Made by a program: the position numbers and the translations under genes. DNA of 64,000 nt from Lunularia cruciata. Its lineage: Eukaryota > Streptophyta > Marchantiopsida > Lunulariales > Lunulariaceae. This document shows positions 36,494-50,800 of the stretch, one piece after another (positions within the stretch are counted from its first letter, which is position 1; each line of letters starts with the position of its first letter). The stretch spans positions 54,836,593 to 54,900,592 of the forward strand of contig OX419759.1 in assembly GCA_948567375.1 (NCBI GenBank). Reading direction: 5' to 3'. The notes below the pieces were generated by a model, which was not told the origin of the DNA, did not search any database, and worked only from the letters and a program-made list of their open reading frames with translations.

Positions 36494-39400
36494 ATGAGAA
36501 GCATAAAGCTGCCAGAGCCTCCCGGCAGCGTGGTGAAAATGCCAGAGATATTTGATACAGGTATTTCTAGCGTGATACGGCGTGCCATTGTTATTGGCAA
36601 CGGTGGTGCGGGTGCGGAGAATCAATGCATAGGACTCGTTCGGGCCCTGGGTCTTGGGAACAATTACTCTCTCCATGTGAGTCCGTAGATATTGCGTATA
36701 TTCAAATTATTTGAAATTCACCAATATGCTTCGATGCTAGGTGCTATTGACCTTGCTACAACAATTTTCTAAAAGAAAGGAACTGCGATGAACAGAATTC
36801 TTCCTCTGATCATACTCTACTTAAGATGGAAGTGGTTTCATTAGCTGTCTTGGACAGTGGGATCATCGTGGAAGTTCAGAGAGCTATTCTTTTTGAAATG
36901 CTGGCAACTGCCAATGTTCTTAGTCCAACCGGATTGAAGTTGAGGTGTATGAACCGGACTGCGTTTTGGGGCATACATTTGTTCACACAGTAGCTTGGAC
37001 CAACGTTTTATGCTTGGGTTTTGAAGGTCGAAGTGGGTTGGCTGACTTTAAGCTGCATTTCGTGAGGGTTGCAAAATATGATATAGTAGGTCTCGTTGTG
37101 ACTTCCGATTGGTTCTTTTGGCTGCAAATGTTGGCTTAGGGTTGTGATTAGCGTTTCTGTCCATCTAGATAATTAGCTCTCTAAGTCAAACAGTAGAGTT
37201 CTTCTTTCTTCGTTCTGACTGAAGTGGCACTTTGCCCTACTCGTTATTCGTCAGCGTGTTTCTCGGCCCAAAGGAGGCTACAATTTTTGGCTTCGTTGGC
37301 TTCCAGTACCTGTTCATCAAAGTCTTGACTCAGTTCTCAAACACATCTGGTCCGATTGGCGACGTGTGTCACTATCATATCTTGTTAAGGGACATGAAGG
37401 AGAAGTAAATTCTGTCCACGAGCACTTTGATAGTCCGGTGTCTTACAACGGTTCTTCTGCTCTACGTACACTAAGTCAAGATGGAAGGGTTGTACCTGAG
37501 GCTGATGCTGCTAACATTGCAGCCATTGCACTCCAGGATATCGATAGGTAATTTCCGGCCTCATTTTAGAAGGCGAATACATACTCTTTTCGTAGGTAGA
37601 CCAGAAGAAACGCATGTGTAGATGCAGCAAATGCACGATCTTCCAGCATGGTACCCCGTCCGATTTTTCTGCGGAAGCAAGGTTGATCGTGTTTGATGTG
37701 TAACCAGTCTATTCTCTGACTGGGTGCCTTCTAGTGAGGACCTAAAGGGTGTATGGTAGGCTTGATAAGGGTCATAAAAGTGGTTGTGTCTATGTATCCA
37801 TTCAGAGAGGGACCCTTGCTGGTGGTGGCGTCAGGTCGTGATACAGTTTCTGTCGCAGCTTCTGTGAAGAGATTGGCTCGAGATGCCGTTTTTGTGATAC
37901 AGGTAGCAACGTTCCAGAGATTCATGTTCTAAGAAATGAAAGATAAAAAATTAATCTTGCAAACAGCGGTGTTAGAATGTGATTTACTTCTGCACTCGGG
38001 ATGTGTCTCGCATAAAGGTCAAATAGAGTGTAGCTTAGACCTGGAAGCTTAACCTTGTGAGTTGAATTTATGTTGATTCCAGATACAGCACCCAAGGTGC
38101 AATCTTGACCAATTTGACATGGTGATAACTCCTATACATGACTATCATCCACTGAGTCCTGCGGCACATCAAGAAGTTCCGCGAGCGATCATTCCTTGGC
38201 TTACGCCTCGTCAACCACCTGATAGACATGTGGTGTGTGTCTCTACTTCACAATACGAATTCCAACCCCTTATGTAGATCCTCTTGAATCTGGACTTCAG
38301 GAAATTGCGGTGTGTATCGGCACTGAACGGTGTATCTCAAATGTTGGTATAGAAGCGCCTCGCACATGTCAACTCAAAATTAGATACAGTAAGAACGTCG
38401 TGTGTTTATGGAAATCAGGTGCTAACAACTGGAGCTTTGCACCATGCGGATGCTGCAACTCTACGTGGCGCGGCCAGCACTTGGCATGACGTCCTTGGTC
38501 CACTTCCCAAGCCCCTTGTTGTTGTCAACGTGGGAGGCCCTACACGTAAGTTCGTTCAGTACCACCAAATATTATCGTTGTTTGATTCCCATTTCCAGGT
38601 TGTCTCTACTACATATATCTAAGTGGGTTCTGAATCCTCCGTGCTGTGAACGGCTTCTGTCCCCCTTATTCAAATATCTAGGACACATCCACAGCGTAAG
38701 AAAGCTCACATCTGAAAGCTGCGACTGCGAAATCACCTGGCTAGTTCCTTTTTAATTTGCAGGGAATTGTAGGTATGGTGAAGACCTCGCTTGCGAGCTC
38801 ATACGTGCTTTGAAGTGTGTAATTCACACCTGTGGAAGCATGCGTATCACCTTTTCACGCAGAACACCTCCTCAGGTAAACATCGATCGCATCAGTTTAC
38901 TCTTGTTGGCTAACTGAAAGCGCCACGTTTAGTCGCCTACTATTGGCGTTATCTGACATTAATCGTCGTGGTATCTCACTCTAATGACAGATTTGCGACC
39001 TGATTTGGAAGGAACTAAGCGAAGTACCGAAAGTTTACATCTGGGATGGTCGAGGTGAACTCCATTCCTACATGAGCATCACTTTTTGCCGTTAGCTGCC
39101 AATTTGTTACAGGTTACTCTAATTGTGGAGGTGCTCAAGGTTTACTCCATTTGTATCTACAGGTCCCAACCCACATCTTGGTCATCTTGCATGGGGAGAT
39201 AGTTTTATTGTAACAGCTGATTCCATCAGTATGCTGAGCGAAGCTTGCAGCACAGGGTAAGTATTGACTCTGAGATTTCATCACATATTTTAAGTTGGTA
39301 TTGAACTGTGTTTCAACCCACGGGTTCCATATCCGTACAGTCATTATGTACGTAGAGTGGGCATATGTGCATTCATCGTGGTCTTGATGATGAAAAGTGT

Positions 39401-40258
39401 CGCCGCCGGTAATGGAAGGTATCTAAACTTGGAATTCCTCGATTCAGGAAGCCTGTGTACGTTGTAGGAGGGGAGCGATGCAAGTGGAAGTTTGCTGATT
39501 TCCAGAAAAGTCTACGTCACAAAGGTGTCATTAGATCGCTAACAGGAGCTGAAGATGTAAGTACTTCGACTCATTGTTTCCTGCCTATTTTCTAGCGAGA
39601 ATTGGTTTTGTCAATTAGGTTTGACTTGAAGGAACGAATGTGTTGCACCCCATCCTCCTTTGATCGAATTTTTTGACGAGTCTGTCTCCTAAAGCTGCCT
39701 TTATTTTCTGCACTCAGATGTTAGTTGCTTCTTAGGAAGGTAGTTCTTCCGGCACTCAAACCTTAAACTCTCCCTATGTTGGTGACAGACTGCTCATCTT
39801 GATTAACAGCATCCGGATGTTTGCTTAGCTACTGGAAAGCAGACAGGTGGTCTTAATGAATAATCTAGAAAAAAGTAGCTGTTAACCCTCGTAGTCTGGA
39901 GGGTGAATATAGGACTTCACTTTCTTCAAATCTTTATGGCCAGCTGTGACCAACTAATAGAATTCACCCCTGCCAAGTATGCAACCTGTGTTCGTTTCTT
40001 TTATAGCAAGTTAGGTGAACTTCGAATTGTCTTCTGGTGTAGAAACTACTGTTGAGTCATTCATGTAGTTGTAGCAACTACTGTATGCTGGTTGGATATG
40101 AATATGCACAAGATACAGATTGCGAACTGCTAGCTAACTCGTTGCATGTTTTTGCCGTGTAGATGAGAGAGAGCTGGAGTTATCCTCCACTTAATGACGT
40201 TGCAGAGTCTGCTAAGAGGGTTCGCGAAGCCCTAGCGGAGAAGGGTTGGAGCTTTTAA
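36494..40258 (+). CDS. ELM1: ELM1, plant mitochondrial fission factor
   Basis: ELM1 (elongated mitochondria 1) sits on the mitochondrial outer surface and recruits the dynamin-related proteins DRP3A/B for fission in plants. Ten exons join in phase: 36494-36676, 37255-37547, 37806-37902, 38083-38232, 38419-38545, 38763-38875, 38991-39054, 39163-39256, 39448-39556 and 40163-40258, giving 441 aa. Match to remembered Arabidopsis ELM1 (427 aa) is close along the whole length: MRSIKLPEPPG start, RRAIVIGNGGAGAENQCIGL (~30-50), RVSRPKGGYNFWLRWLPV, VVASGRDTVS, VIQIQHPRCNLDQFDMVITP, HVVLTTGALHHADAATLRGA, PLVVVNVGGPTRNCRYG, LGHLAWGDSFIVTADSISML, EACSTGKPVYVVGGERCKWK and the end ESWSYPPLNDVAESAKRVRE...GWSF. 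The fold belongs to the DUF1022/Mito_fiss_Elm1 family, which resembles GT-B glycosyltransferases and has bacterial relatives. No transit peptide or membrane span is evident. The last intron, 606 bases, is the longest. Confidence 0.95.
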
Positions 40259-43200
40259 TTTTAAATTAGTTCATAGTTGATAGTTGAGCCGGAAACAGTG
40301 CATTGAAAATCTTGGATACGTGTAACATTTACATCCATTTTGCAAGTAAGTTCTGTTGATTGCAGAAGTATTTGAGGTGAACTTCTTGGCGGGAGGTTTC
40401 GCCCACGGCTAAACAGTGTGCAATAGTCACAATCACCTCATGGATAGGAGTTCAACGTTCGAATTGACAACTAGAGATAAGTGGATGATATTGTGTACAA
40501 TAAGTAATATTGTCAGAGGCGGATCATCACATCCTTTCTCTACGTTGGTATTGTTTGGTGATGACCACATTCTAGTTTTCTGCAGCCCCGTATCGGAAAG
40601 AGCATGCATTGCAGGTCTTTATTATCAGGTCACGGAGGATGTGGACCTATGCAGAGACAGCCAAATCGTGTGACATTTGGAACCAAGCTTACGAGTAAGA
40701 AGCTTTCAACATCGGACTTCTGTCTACATTTACTGAAGGTACTAGATGGCATAAAGCCCATCTCCTGGTCAATCGGAAGTAATTGTTACCATGTGTAAGG
40801 ACCTGAGCGCTAAGCTATCAAAACCTGCTTGTGTGCGCTATTCATCGGTGATGATTATAGAGAAAGAAAGTGATAAAGCGGTTGGTTTAGTTTACCACTG
40901 ATCTGCGTGGTTTACTTACTTCATGTATGTAGTTCTGATTACGAGTTTCTTCTCGTTGAAGACATATTTATGGTCGATTATCAGCTCAGATGGAATTTTT
41001 CCTGTTCCTGTTTGAGTACATGATTTACTGGTGTTCATCTCTTAGAACTAGAGGCTCCTGTTGTCAGGTTCTTTCCCTACTTGCAAGGAAATACAATCCT
41101 TCGAATACAGCACCAGATTGTCGAAACTGGAGGCTGTGAAATAGTTAGGAATGGTGGAGAAGCACTGCTGGCGTTAGGTCAGGCCATATTTTAAATGTAG
41201 AACTTCTTGACACCTTCACTGATTACATGCTATTCGTAGTGATTGGCAGTTCGGGAGTTTAGGTTTTAGACTGCTCATAAATTATCTAATAATTTGTGGA
41301 ATCATTGAGTTTCCTATTTCATCATAGAGCTGTACATTATGAGCACTCATCTATTCTCAACTGATATGCACGTGCACTGAAACACGAAGCTATTGAAACC
41401 CTCTCGAAGGTTTGAGGAACTCACTGTAAGTAAGCAGTGCCATTAGGCCTGGAATGTCTGTGTGTTAATGCTCAAGGCTCACATACTAGCTCCATCGCCA
41501 AAAAGCAGGTGCTGTGATAACCGTACTCTTAAATGTGGGAAATATTCGAGTCCAACTATGGCTGTGAGAAGCGAACTGTAGTCCTCTCCCTGGGTTACTT
41601 CTTTCAGCAGTTCGTGGCATTAGCCTGGGCACTTGTAGTGACTAGGGCACTCTCCATTGGAATCAGTTCACTAGCGTCATCCATAGAATATTGAACTACA
41701 AATCGGGCAGTTGCTCAAGCGCGTATCGGGAGTGAACCTTGCAGAGAACTTCACTCAGGTTTTGACCCAAAAGAAAACTACTGCCGTTACGTATCTTCTT
41801 TATTTAGGTCAACTGAAATGTCCCCGCAGTCTAAGAGTACGGGCCAACCACTAGCCTTTCTCAGCCATAGCCTTTATCAGGTTTGAATTCGGAGTGCCAG
41901 GCTCGAGACGCATTCATCACAGTGAATGGACTCGGGCGGTCATCATTCAACGACTAAGACACTATTAAAAAACTGTGTCTGATGGGCCTCAGTTACAGGA
42001 GCTTGCGGGAGCTCGTATTTTCCTAAACCTTTTCGTATTGATGGTAGGCTACATAGAGACCTCGACCTCTGCCACTCAAGCACGATCGGAAGGGCTCTGT
42101 GAGACCGGGATCATCATTGCCTCAGGTACAGGTACCTGTCTGTAAAGCGAACGCTTAGCGTGTGCGCCACATACTCTCACATCTTTGTCTTCGTGTTTGT
42201 CATTGGCGATTACTTGTGGTGATTACCGTAAAGCAAGAAATTGATGCCGAACGAGCCATGGGACACAACTTGGACTGAGAGTCACAGAGTCAAATCGTCC
42301 CTAAACCGTACTGAGTAGACCTTTAGAATCATACAGCGAACTGAACAGTAGTACCACAAGGTCTTTCTCAAGGAAGTCGTGTCTTATGTGCCGTCCACAT
42401 CTTCTGCTCCATCTCTATTCTTTTGACAACTTTGCAAGAAAGAGAGAAAAGCGAGCCCTACTTTGAAAGGCACACATGTGTTCCTTCATCTCGGGATTAA
42501 AGTTGTCATGGTCGGCGAAAGATCCTCTGATTCGCTCAAGATACTCCAATTCTGAAGGAAGAAAGGACGATGTGGACTATGTCTCACGTTGTCGTATAGT
42601 AGAGTTCCAAAGCTGGTTTTCCAAACATAATCTATGTAGCAACGATCGGGATTTGGGTTCAGAAACTCTGGTCATAGGAAGGACACATACGGGGAACCCC
42701 TTCGAGTTTAGATCGAAATTGATACCAGAGCACTTGTAGTTAGTGTCAGAAATCACAACACTTTCTACATTCTCTTCTGCATATGCCCTTAACCGGACTG
42801 AAACTTCCCCGTCCTTCGAACGAGCCTCACTATTCCATGCGGTGATTGCTTCAAAAATCTAAGCAAACGAATTCAAAACGATCTCAAACTTTGATTAAAG
42901 TAGTGGAAGTTACAGGTTTGATAATGGAACAACTTGTTAAATTCTTACTACGAAAATTACAAATGGTTGCGAAGAACAATACAATGGAAAACAACAAGTT
43001 TCAAATTTCCCTTTGCCTGGTGACCCACCTCCTTCTACAGTCTTCAGTCTCATCAGGAAAGGACAGTATGTGTTTTTCCACGTGAGATATGAACACGAAG
43101 AAAAAGGCGACACATGAACACATATGAGATATGAACACGCGGACTTTGAATACTGTGTTCACTTCCATGCAGCTATCTACACACCGTCCTCGTTGTAGAC

Positions 43201-43980
43201 AGAGCAGACTTCTCAAATTCAAACTCTGTTCTACTCTACTGCAGTACCAACATGTTGTGCTCGTCAAAACGAGACTCTTACACGACTCTTCCACGAAAGA
43301 AACCTTGGACAAAGAATGTTTCCTTCTAACACGCCGAAATCGTGGAAATTGCCTGAAAACATGATACGACAAAGAGCGGATGAGACAAGATAGCCTCTGG
43401 GATACTCTAGGTGACAAAACCGTGTGCTGGACGCAGGCGGCTGCCACAGGTAGTTAAAACGGAGGTAGTTGAAACTCTTCCCTAAAGTTACGGGCTATTT
43501 TGTCGTATCATAGGACCTGTAGTAAAGGTGGTGGAAGTTGGTGACTGGAATGTCACACGAGAGAGACATCAACTGCTCAGTCCACTACAGTCATGTAACT
43601 GACGGTCGGAAATCACGCTCATGTGGTTCATGTTGCTCAGATGTTGTGTCTCTGAACGTTGATTGGTTGATTATAAAAGAGATTCTCAAAGATCCTCCTT
43701 TGGGGACCGGAATGAGCCATGATCGATGCACCAACCATATGTCGCCACGTTGTGCCTAACTGTCCTTACTTTCCTTCTCATTAAAGTCGATGGTTGACAT
43801 CGCAACAAGTGGACCTGACCGTCAGATTTGGTTGTTCTCTGTTCGAAGGGGCCTGACGACGACTATGAATTGGACGGTATCTACTGACGAGATTTGTGTG
43901 GAACTTGGTTTTAGTATTTCTTATTTATTATTACTTTTCGTGGTTTGCATCTCAATCTTTTTAGGTTTGCCTTAGTACTC
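40259..43980. other. ELM1 3' flank, no gene recognised
   Basis: About 3.7 kb of balanced, non-repetitive sequence follows ELM1. I found no recognisable protein. Open stretches at 42476-42739, 43001-43447 (minus) and 43538-43759 are of chance length and show no domain or splice-supported continuation. A fast-evolving gene, a noncoding RNA or an old pseudogene cannot be excluded. Composition turns AT-rich close to 43980. Confidence 0.5.
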
Positions 43981-45400
43981 TTCCCAATGCTGCCCTCCCT
44001 TAGTTATACTTTTCAAGAGGTATTGAGGAAATGAAATTGATAGGAACATCCATTTACTTTCATAAGCCTTGGTATAAATACATGAGTGTATAGTGTTGAG
44101 ATCAAGAAGTAAATGCATGTATGAGATGACAATATATCGATAAAATATGGACATTTCATAGATTTGCAGAATTACTGAGCTAGAATTCAACCAAGACAAT
44201 TTAGAGATATTTTCCTTTTGTTTTGTGAAGGTTAATGGTAAAAACGTCAAATTAATTTTTCAAAAGAATGAATTAATATAATATTTCCCACTTGTGGAAC
44301 CTAATTTGACACCATAATAACATTTTTATTTTATATAATCTTTTAGATAAATAAAATTCATTAACTATTTCATTTATTTGCTTTAAGAAATCATGACTCT
44401 AATATTTGAGCTATCTTCACATAAAAATTCACTATATGACCCAGCTGTGCATGTGATGTGAAGACTATATATTGTTCATATTTATAAAATGTCAGAAAGA
44501 ATATTTAAAACTAAGCAGAAGTATCTTTGGAGTTTTATATCCATGTCATGCAAAAATCCTCTTTAATGTCAGCTTCTGTAGCTGTGGTGTTAATTTTACT
44601 CATAATTAATCCCTTTATCCATTGAATGATCCTTAAGGACAAGTTGAGTATGGAAAATGCAAAAAAAGGAAAGGTGATTATCTACACTTGAATAATATAA
44701 TTAATTAATCAATTAAGTAGGGAGGAACTCTAGTGCAAAGCTATCTTCAAGGACTTATTTGAGAAGATTAGTGTTGACTAGGTGATACCTTGTCTCTTAC
44801 CTCAATAATAATAAGCCAAATGATGTCCTTCTGTCAATCTAGATATATAGTGGCATATAGGAAATATAGGATATATAGTGACATGTGTGCTTGTGTCTAG
44901 CTTTTCCTCTCTACTCTTAATATGGAAATGGATATTATTTTATTAAATTTTTTATTAAATTCTAATTTATAAAGCATAATGTTGAGATATTTTATCTCAT
45001 ATTTACTGCATTTCTATTGTATGAGTTATTTTTCTTATAATGCTTGATTTCTGCAAGACTAAGTAAAGTTTGTATGTAATTAAACCATTATTATAACTAT
45101 AATTATATTTTTGAATTCATATAAAAAATTCTGAATTTTTATTTAATATTTATTATACTCTTCATCAATTAATGCATATTCTAGAGTGAGTTTTCAAACA
45201 TCTCATCAAATTATGGCCTATTAAAAATCAAATAAAGTATATTAATAGATTTCAATAGAATAAAAGTCATATAAATATTTAATCAACATAAAATTTTAGG
45301 GTGATTTGACACATGCTATGTACTATAAAATGTTAACAAATAAATCTCAAATTTTAACAAATTTCATAATAGTTTTGGGACTACATAAAAAAAATTGTTT
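43981..45400. other. AT-rich DNA, no gene recognised
   Basis: Strongly AT-rich sequence with stops in all frames. A small local duplication of GGATATATAGTG(G/A)CAT occurs near 44845-44885. Nothing else is recognisable. Confidence 0.5.
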
Positions 45401-46340
45401 AAAAGTCACCTAAGAATCTCCTTGAAGATTGGTTAGTCTATAATGGTATTACCAAGTGTTTTTTTAGATTGGGATAGTAAATGTCAAAGATAAGGTTACT
45501 CTTTCTTTAAGAAATAGGTCTTCATATTATGAAGATTAATGACATGGACTTCATACAATCTTACAATCTTATAGTCATGGCATATAGGAATAATTATTCT
45601 TTTATCTTGTCATTCATTACTTGAATGCCTTATGCATTTACTTTGTGGCTTAAGTTGTAAACTTCAAGGCTTCAAAACTCATTTTGAGTTTTATAGCTTG
45701 TTATCTTCTAGGATCTATAGGACTTGGTTAAGATGTTTATGATCTATTGAGGTTCAGCTATAGACCAAAATGTCATATAGGACCACAATGACAAAATTTC
45801 CCAAGTAATCCCATGAATGTAAGAAGTGCATTAGTGAGGCCAAATTGCATAACCTTGTACTCAAAATGGTCATACTTTGTGTAAGAAGCAATCCTCATTT
45901 TCAGTCCAAATATAATTATATCAAATAAGTAAATTTTACTTGGTGAAGTTAGTAAATTTGACTTAACACCTTGAGGTTGATTGAAGAAGTAATCAATCCT
46001 TGGTAAAGGATACTTGTTCTTGATAATTTGTTGATTTTGTGCATAATATAGTCAATACACATCCTCATAGTTCAATCCTTCTTCTTCACAAATAACACTA
46101 GAGCTCCAAATGTAGATGTACTTTGCTAGATGAATTCTTTCTCCAACAACACTTGCACTTAGGCTTGGTATTCCTCTAATATATTAGCAACCAACCTATA
46201 TGGACCTTTTACAAGATGAGTAACTCCCATAAAAACCTTAATTTTATACTACACCCTTTGTTGTGGTAAATTATCTATGAATATATCCTTATACTTCTCT
46301 ATCTCATATCTTGATTTTTCAAAGATATAAACCTTTCCCT
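45400..46340 (-). mobile_element. Ty3/gypsy reverse transcriptase fossil
   Basis: Read on the minus strand, short pieces match gypsy reverse transcriptase in the right order: a FIxxSTS-FGAxVLFVKKKD block, MRMCIDY, and a VVLxDILVYS-like catalytic box followed by H-HLNQVL. It is an old copy with many breaks and no intact frame. No LTRs were found beside it, so its full extent is unknown. Sequence to about 46.9 kb may be upstream pol of the same copy. Confidence 0.75.
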
Positions 46341-48050
46341 TTGGTTGTAAATAAACTCTTATGGAACCCAAGAAATGTATATTGAATCATAAATGCAGTT
46401 TTTTAAATCATAGAAAAAGGCAAGTTTCTATCCATAGGATTTACTCTATCTTCATAGATTGTTTATGCACTTGTCTATAATAATTTTATATCCAATACAC
46501 CTCAAGACTGTATCATTCTATCCAAGGTATCCTTAAGGATAAAAGGGTGACCGCATAGAAAACAAGAAGGATGGGAAGACACCATCAAGCCGTACAAGGG
46601 TGAGACAAAATAGGTAAAATGGGGCTAAGCCCAAATTAAGGATTCCTTAATGATTGCATCATAATAAGCTAAGATATCACTCTTACTTCCTTGTATTTAC
46701 TTTGGTCAATCTCACACTTCTAGTCAAGGTTTGAATTACTTCAATTGCACATTTTGAAACTCTACTTTCTCTTTTTATCCTTCTATAGTGCAAACCTTAA
46801 AATTATAGCAATTGATCATAAAACAAAAATTGTCTCACCTTCCTTCCTCCCTTTTGAGTATTCATAATTGACAATGAGCTATTTTTCTTCTTATTTTGTG
46901 CATAAGCAATTTCTCATCTTTGTTTTCTTCTCTTGCTTTTCATTATTTTATTGGAATCAATAATACCATGAAGCTAAGGTATTAGTGATATTTATTTTTC
47001 CAATCCTCACATTCAACAATCTTTCATGATCTTAGAACCACATTAGAGCACTATCAAGCAAAAATGATCAAATGAAGATACACATTACACTCAAAAGAAC
47101 CAAAAACACTACTCTACAAAAAAACTGATAACAATAAATGGCAAGAGTTTAAAAATATAGTCTCAAGCCCCATCAATTTCTTATTTTTCTTACAATTTTT
47201 TTTACTCTAATAGCAATTCCACCATCACATGCACACAATAAGATAGATATATCCCATGCGATACCACTATCCTTCTAGAACTCTAATTATTTGGCTTCCT
47301 TGGTATGATTCTAATTATTTGGCTTCTTTTGTGTGATTCTAATTATTTTGCTTCCTTTGTAGGATTCAAATTTATAGTCCTTTGTAGTCTCCAATAAAAA
47401 TTCTCATTGTGCATCTCCAATCCTTGACCTTACATGTTTTCCATTTTCCATATCTTGATATTGTTGAACATTTAATGATGTGTTCACTCCTTCCATTCAA
47501 TATACCTCTTGAGCCTTGATGCTTAATAGTTCTTATGACTATTACTTTGTGTTAGCTTTATTTTCTTCTAAAGTAGATTTTATCTCCTCTATTGGTATGA
47601 ATAACCTTTGTATGAATAGATTGTCTCTTTTCTCTTGCTCTAGTTGGAGTTAGTAGAATATGGTGATTCAAATAATTGCACTTTAATTAAATTTATGTGT
47701 ACTACCAAACGTAAATCCAAATTGAAAATCCTATAGTATTATTCCTCATACAAATTTTTAACAATTTAATCTTTTTATGCTACTTTTCACAATGATAGTA
47801 ACTAGCAATTTGAATGTTAAAATCTCTATTTAGATTCATTGCTCATAAAAAACTCAAATAATAAAATATTTGTAATCAAAATTAGTAACTACCAAAGGTA
47901 CATGAAGATGAGACACTATATCACTAAAGTCATGAAGTTCATTACAAAAATAAGAATCAAATGTTATCTCAAGACACTATAATCTACAAACTAAATTGAA
48001 ATGTGAAAAATGTTTAGAAAAAGATGTTTGAGTATAGTGAATACTAAGTG
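46341..48050. other. AT-rich DNA with decayed repeats
   Basis: No gene is recognised. The left part may continue the gypsy fossil on the minus strand. The triple 28-bp tandem repeat at 47283-47366 is listed separately. Confidence 0.45.
47283..47366. repeat. Three tandem copies of a 28-bp unit
   Basis: CTAATTATTTGGCTTCCTTG and its following eight bases (GTATGATT) are repeated at 47283, 47311 and 47339, with three to four differences between copies. Confidence 0.85.
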
Positions 48051-50800
48051 TCACAGCTAGCAATTATTTATTGTTACCTATTTAACCTCTTGGGAAAAAA
48101 AACTCCCAAAAGAGAGTAGTGTCACCAGCTTAGACACAATACAGCAAATGGAAAACTAAAATATCACTTTCAATAAGAAGGAATTTTAACTATTTCTTGA
48201 GGGTGATGATTCAATCAACTTTGAAGCTGCAACTTCACTACAAAGACATTCAACTGAAAAAATTGTGTTTTATCCTTCCCAAAAGGCACTTACACATAGT
48301 ACTTTGCCTTTTGATTCCATGTACTTTCAACACTACAATTTATTTTTTATCTATCAAGACATTGCTCGGCCCCTATGGAACATTAAAGGATCATAAAATC
48401 TAATCACAATCATCACATCCACTCAAGCATTCAATTCCTACCATAAAGCTCCTAACCACTACTCATCAAAGGCATACAACCAATACTATGATATTAAGAA
48501 AAATTGACAAAGGAATTTTGACCCTTTTTCTTTATTTATGTGTGGAAGATTGAATACATTATGTTCTTTAGATTGGAACCTTAAATAGTTTCATCCTAGT
48601 TTGAAGCAAATAAATCTAATGGTTGAGGAATGTTGAAATCTTCTTTTCTCATCTTCATTATACATTGATAATCCTATCTTTGTCTTATCTTATCTACTCA
48701 CTTGTAAGTTAATTAGGCACCTTACACATGCACAAAAGGTTTCAATTCTTCACCAAAGACAACTTACAAGTATGTTTCCTTTGGGTTAACTAATCTAAAG
48801 GTTCTACAACTACAAATTTCTCTGGACTACTTCCTACTCCAAATAACCTACTACTATGAGGTTCTTCTTCAACAAGGATTCTTCAACCTAAAGTACTACT
48901 ATGAAAAACTACCTTTACCTTTATAAATTCTAATAAGGAGCTTGGTCCTCTCCTTGTAATCTAAAAATTCCAAGAAGTAGGTGTCACAATTTTCAATAAA
49001 TTTCCTATCTATATCCTCCTTAAGCCTAACCGCTAGCTGGTCAATCTTCTCATCTTTGTACTTCTTTCCTTCTAGATTTTGAACCTACAAATTCAGCTTA
49101 TGTAATTTGATCCTTTTTATTCTTCCCTGAGTTTTTTCCTACAATGTTGCTATCAATTGATCCCAAACTTCTTCTAACTATTTGAGAATCTTTGCCTTCT
49201 TTTCTTTGTAGTTGTTGTTCAAGGCCTCTATCTCCTTCTTTACTTCCTCTCCTTAGGGTCAAGTGGCTACACTCTTCTTCTTCTACTTTGCAAGTTCATA
49301 AGCCATACTTTCAAGTTATGTTGCTACCTTCTTCTTGTCTTTGGACCTCTGCACTTCTAAGATAACTATTCTAGTCTTGGCAATCTGTAACTCACCCCAT
49401 ATGCTTACTACTTCTTTGTCTTTGGCTTCAATTGCTCTTCATACCTTTGTTGCTTATGCTTATGCTTATGCTTTAGCCAAAGGGCTCTCAAATCTCCTTG
49501 TAGCCTCCAAATGTCTTCTTTGTATTGGCTAAAAGCTATAGCAAGGAAAATGTTATGGAACTTCACTTCATAATTCTCTTGCATCAATGCATTCACCTTC
49601 TTACATTCTTCCTTGTATAAATTTGTGGTCTTCTCCATCTCCTCCTTCCACTTGTCCTACTTTATCTTCTTGGTGTATATTATTTTTGTCTAGCTTTTGG
49701 ACTAGTGAAATGTAATAGACCTTCATCTGGATAGACCTTCTTGTATTGGAGCAGAGTGACCTCCATCATCTACAAGGCCAAACAAGATGTATCATAACAT
49801 TGGCCACTTTAAGAGTTATGTTGTTTATTCTTCTTCCTCCAATTTGGTTTGCATTCCACTTGAAAGGCCTTTGCCTTTGGACTTGACGTCAACCTTCCTT
49901 TTGGCTTCTTCTATAAGGTTCAATATAGGTTCTAATTGTTCTCTTATGAGTGCCTCTAATTCTTGGGTAGGCCTGGGAGGTTCTTTAGACCAAATTTGGG
50001 TATCTTCTTGGTATTTGATCTGATCTTGTACTTGGTTTGTTTCTTACTCTTTGGGATTTGGGGTAAATTGCATGTCCTCATATTGCTTCCCTTCTTTGGA
50101 TCTTGATACAAAAACCTACAAGTTGAAAGAATTTTTTTTATTTTTCTTAATCTTTGTCTTTGGAGTCTTTTGCCTCCTCCTTTGAAGAACTTCCAATGTA
50201 AGACACATCTCTGACCGGAGTGTTCTTCCTTGGCTTTTTAATTGGGTTTTGAGATCTTGATGGAGCAGACCTCTTCTTCTTTGTCTTGACTATGGTGTTG
50301 ATGTCATCATCATGCACCAACATGAATAAACTTATTACCTTATATTATGTATTTGAATCTCTATACTTCTTAATGATGGACCAACCTTTGGGCTATGAGA
50401 CAAAGTACCCTATTAGATGGAAGTGGTTGGGGAACTTCTTACACTCCTCCTTTGTTAATAAGTTGAGACCCATTTAGAAGTCTGTGGCAAAGGAGGCTAG
50501 GTAAGTCACTCCACCATCTTCCTAGAATTCTTTGCACATGCTTCTTGCTTGCATGTAAAACATGCCTACCAAATTGACTAACTCTCTTGATACATGTATG
50601 TGAAGAAGATCACTTGGCTGTTGTTGGGGTAGGTTGTCCTCTTTGGTCAAATCAGGTTCATTATCACCTCCACAGTTGCTCTCCAAGCTTGGTCCTTTTA
50701 GTTGCACACCCTCTAGCCATTGTTGACGGACCTCTTCTCTCCAAAGGATGCAAACATTCAGTTATTTTGCTCCTTATCTAAGGGCCAAAATTTGTATCTA
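48050..50800 (-). repeat. Unrecognised interspersed repeat, copy 1, with degraded coiled-coil-like coding region
   Basis: This block is homologous to 53070-56010. Shared landmarks in the same order are TTAACCTCTTGGG near the left end, a TTTCCCAAAAGGCACT-type phrase, a long region that on the minus strand reads as lysine/glutamine/glutamate-rich helix (best at 49408-49638), and a right end with a CTCCTTTGTTAATAAG-type phrase. On the minus strand it looks like the remains of an element protein with a long coiled coil, full of breaks. I see no reverse transcriptase or integrase motif, so it may be a non-autonomous LTR element or an unknown family. Confidence 0.5.

Noticed and set aside
42476-42739. 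87-codon open frame after ELM1
   Set aside because: Length is within chance, with no domain, signal or splice-supported extension.
47283-47366. CRISPR-like array
   Set aside because: Three direct 28-base copies have no spacers and lie in plant transposon-rich DNA.
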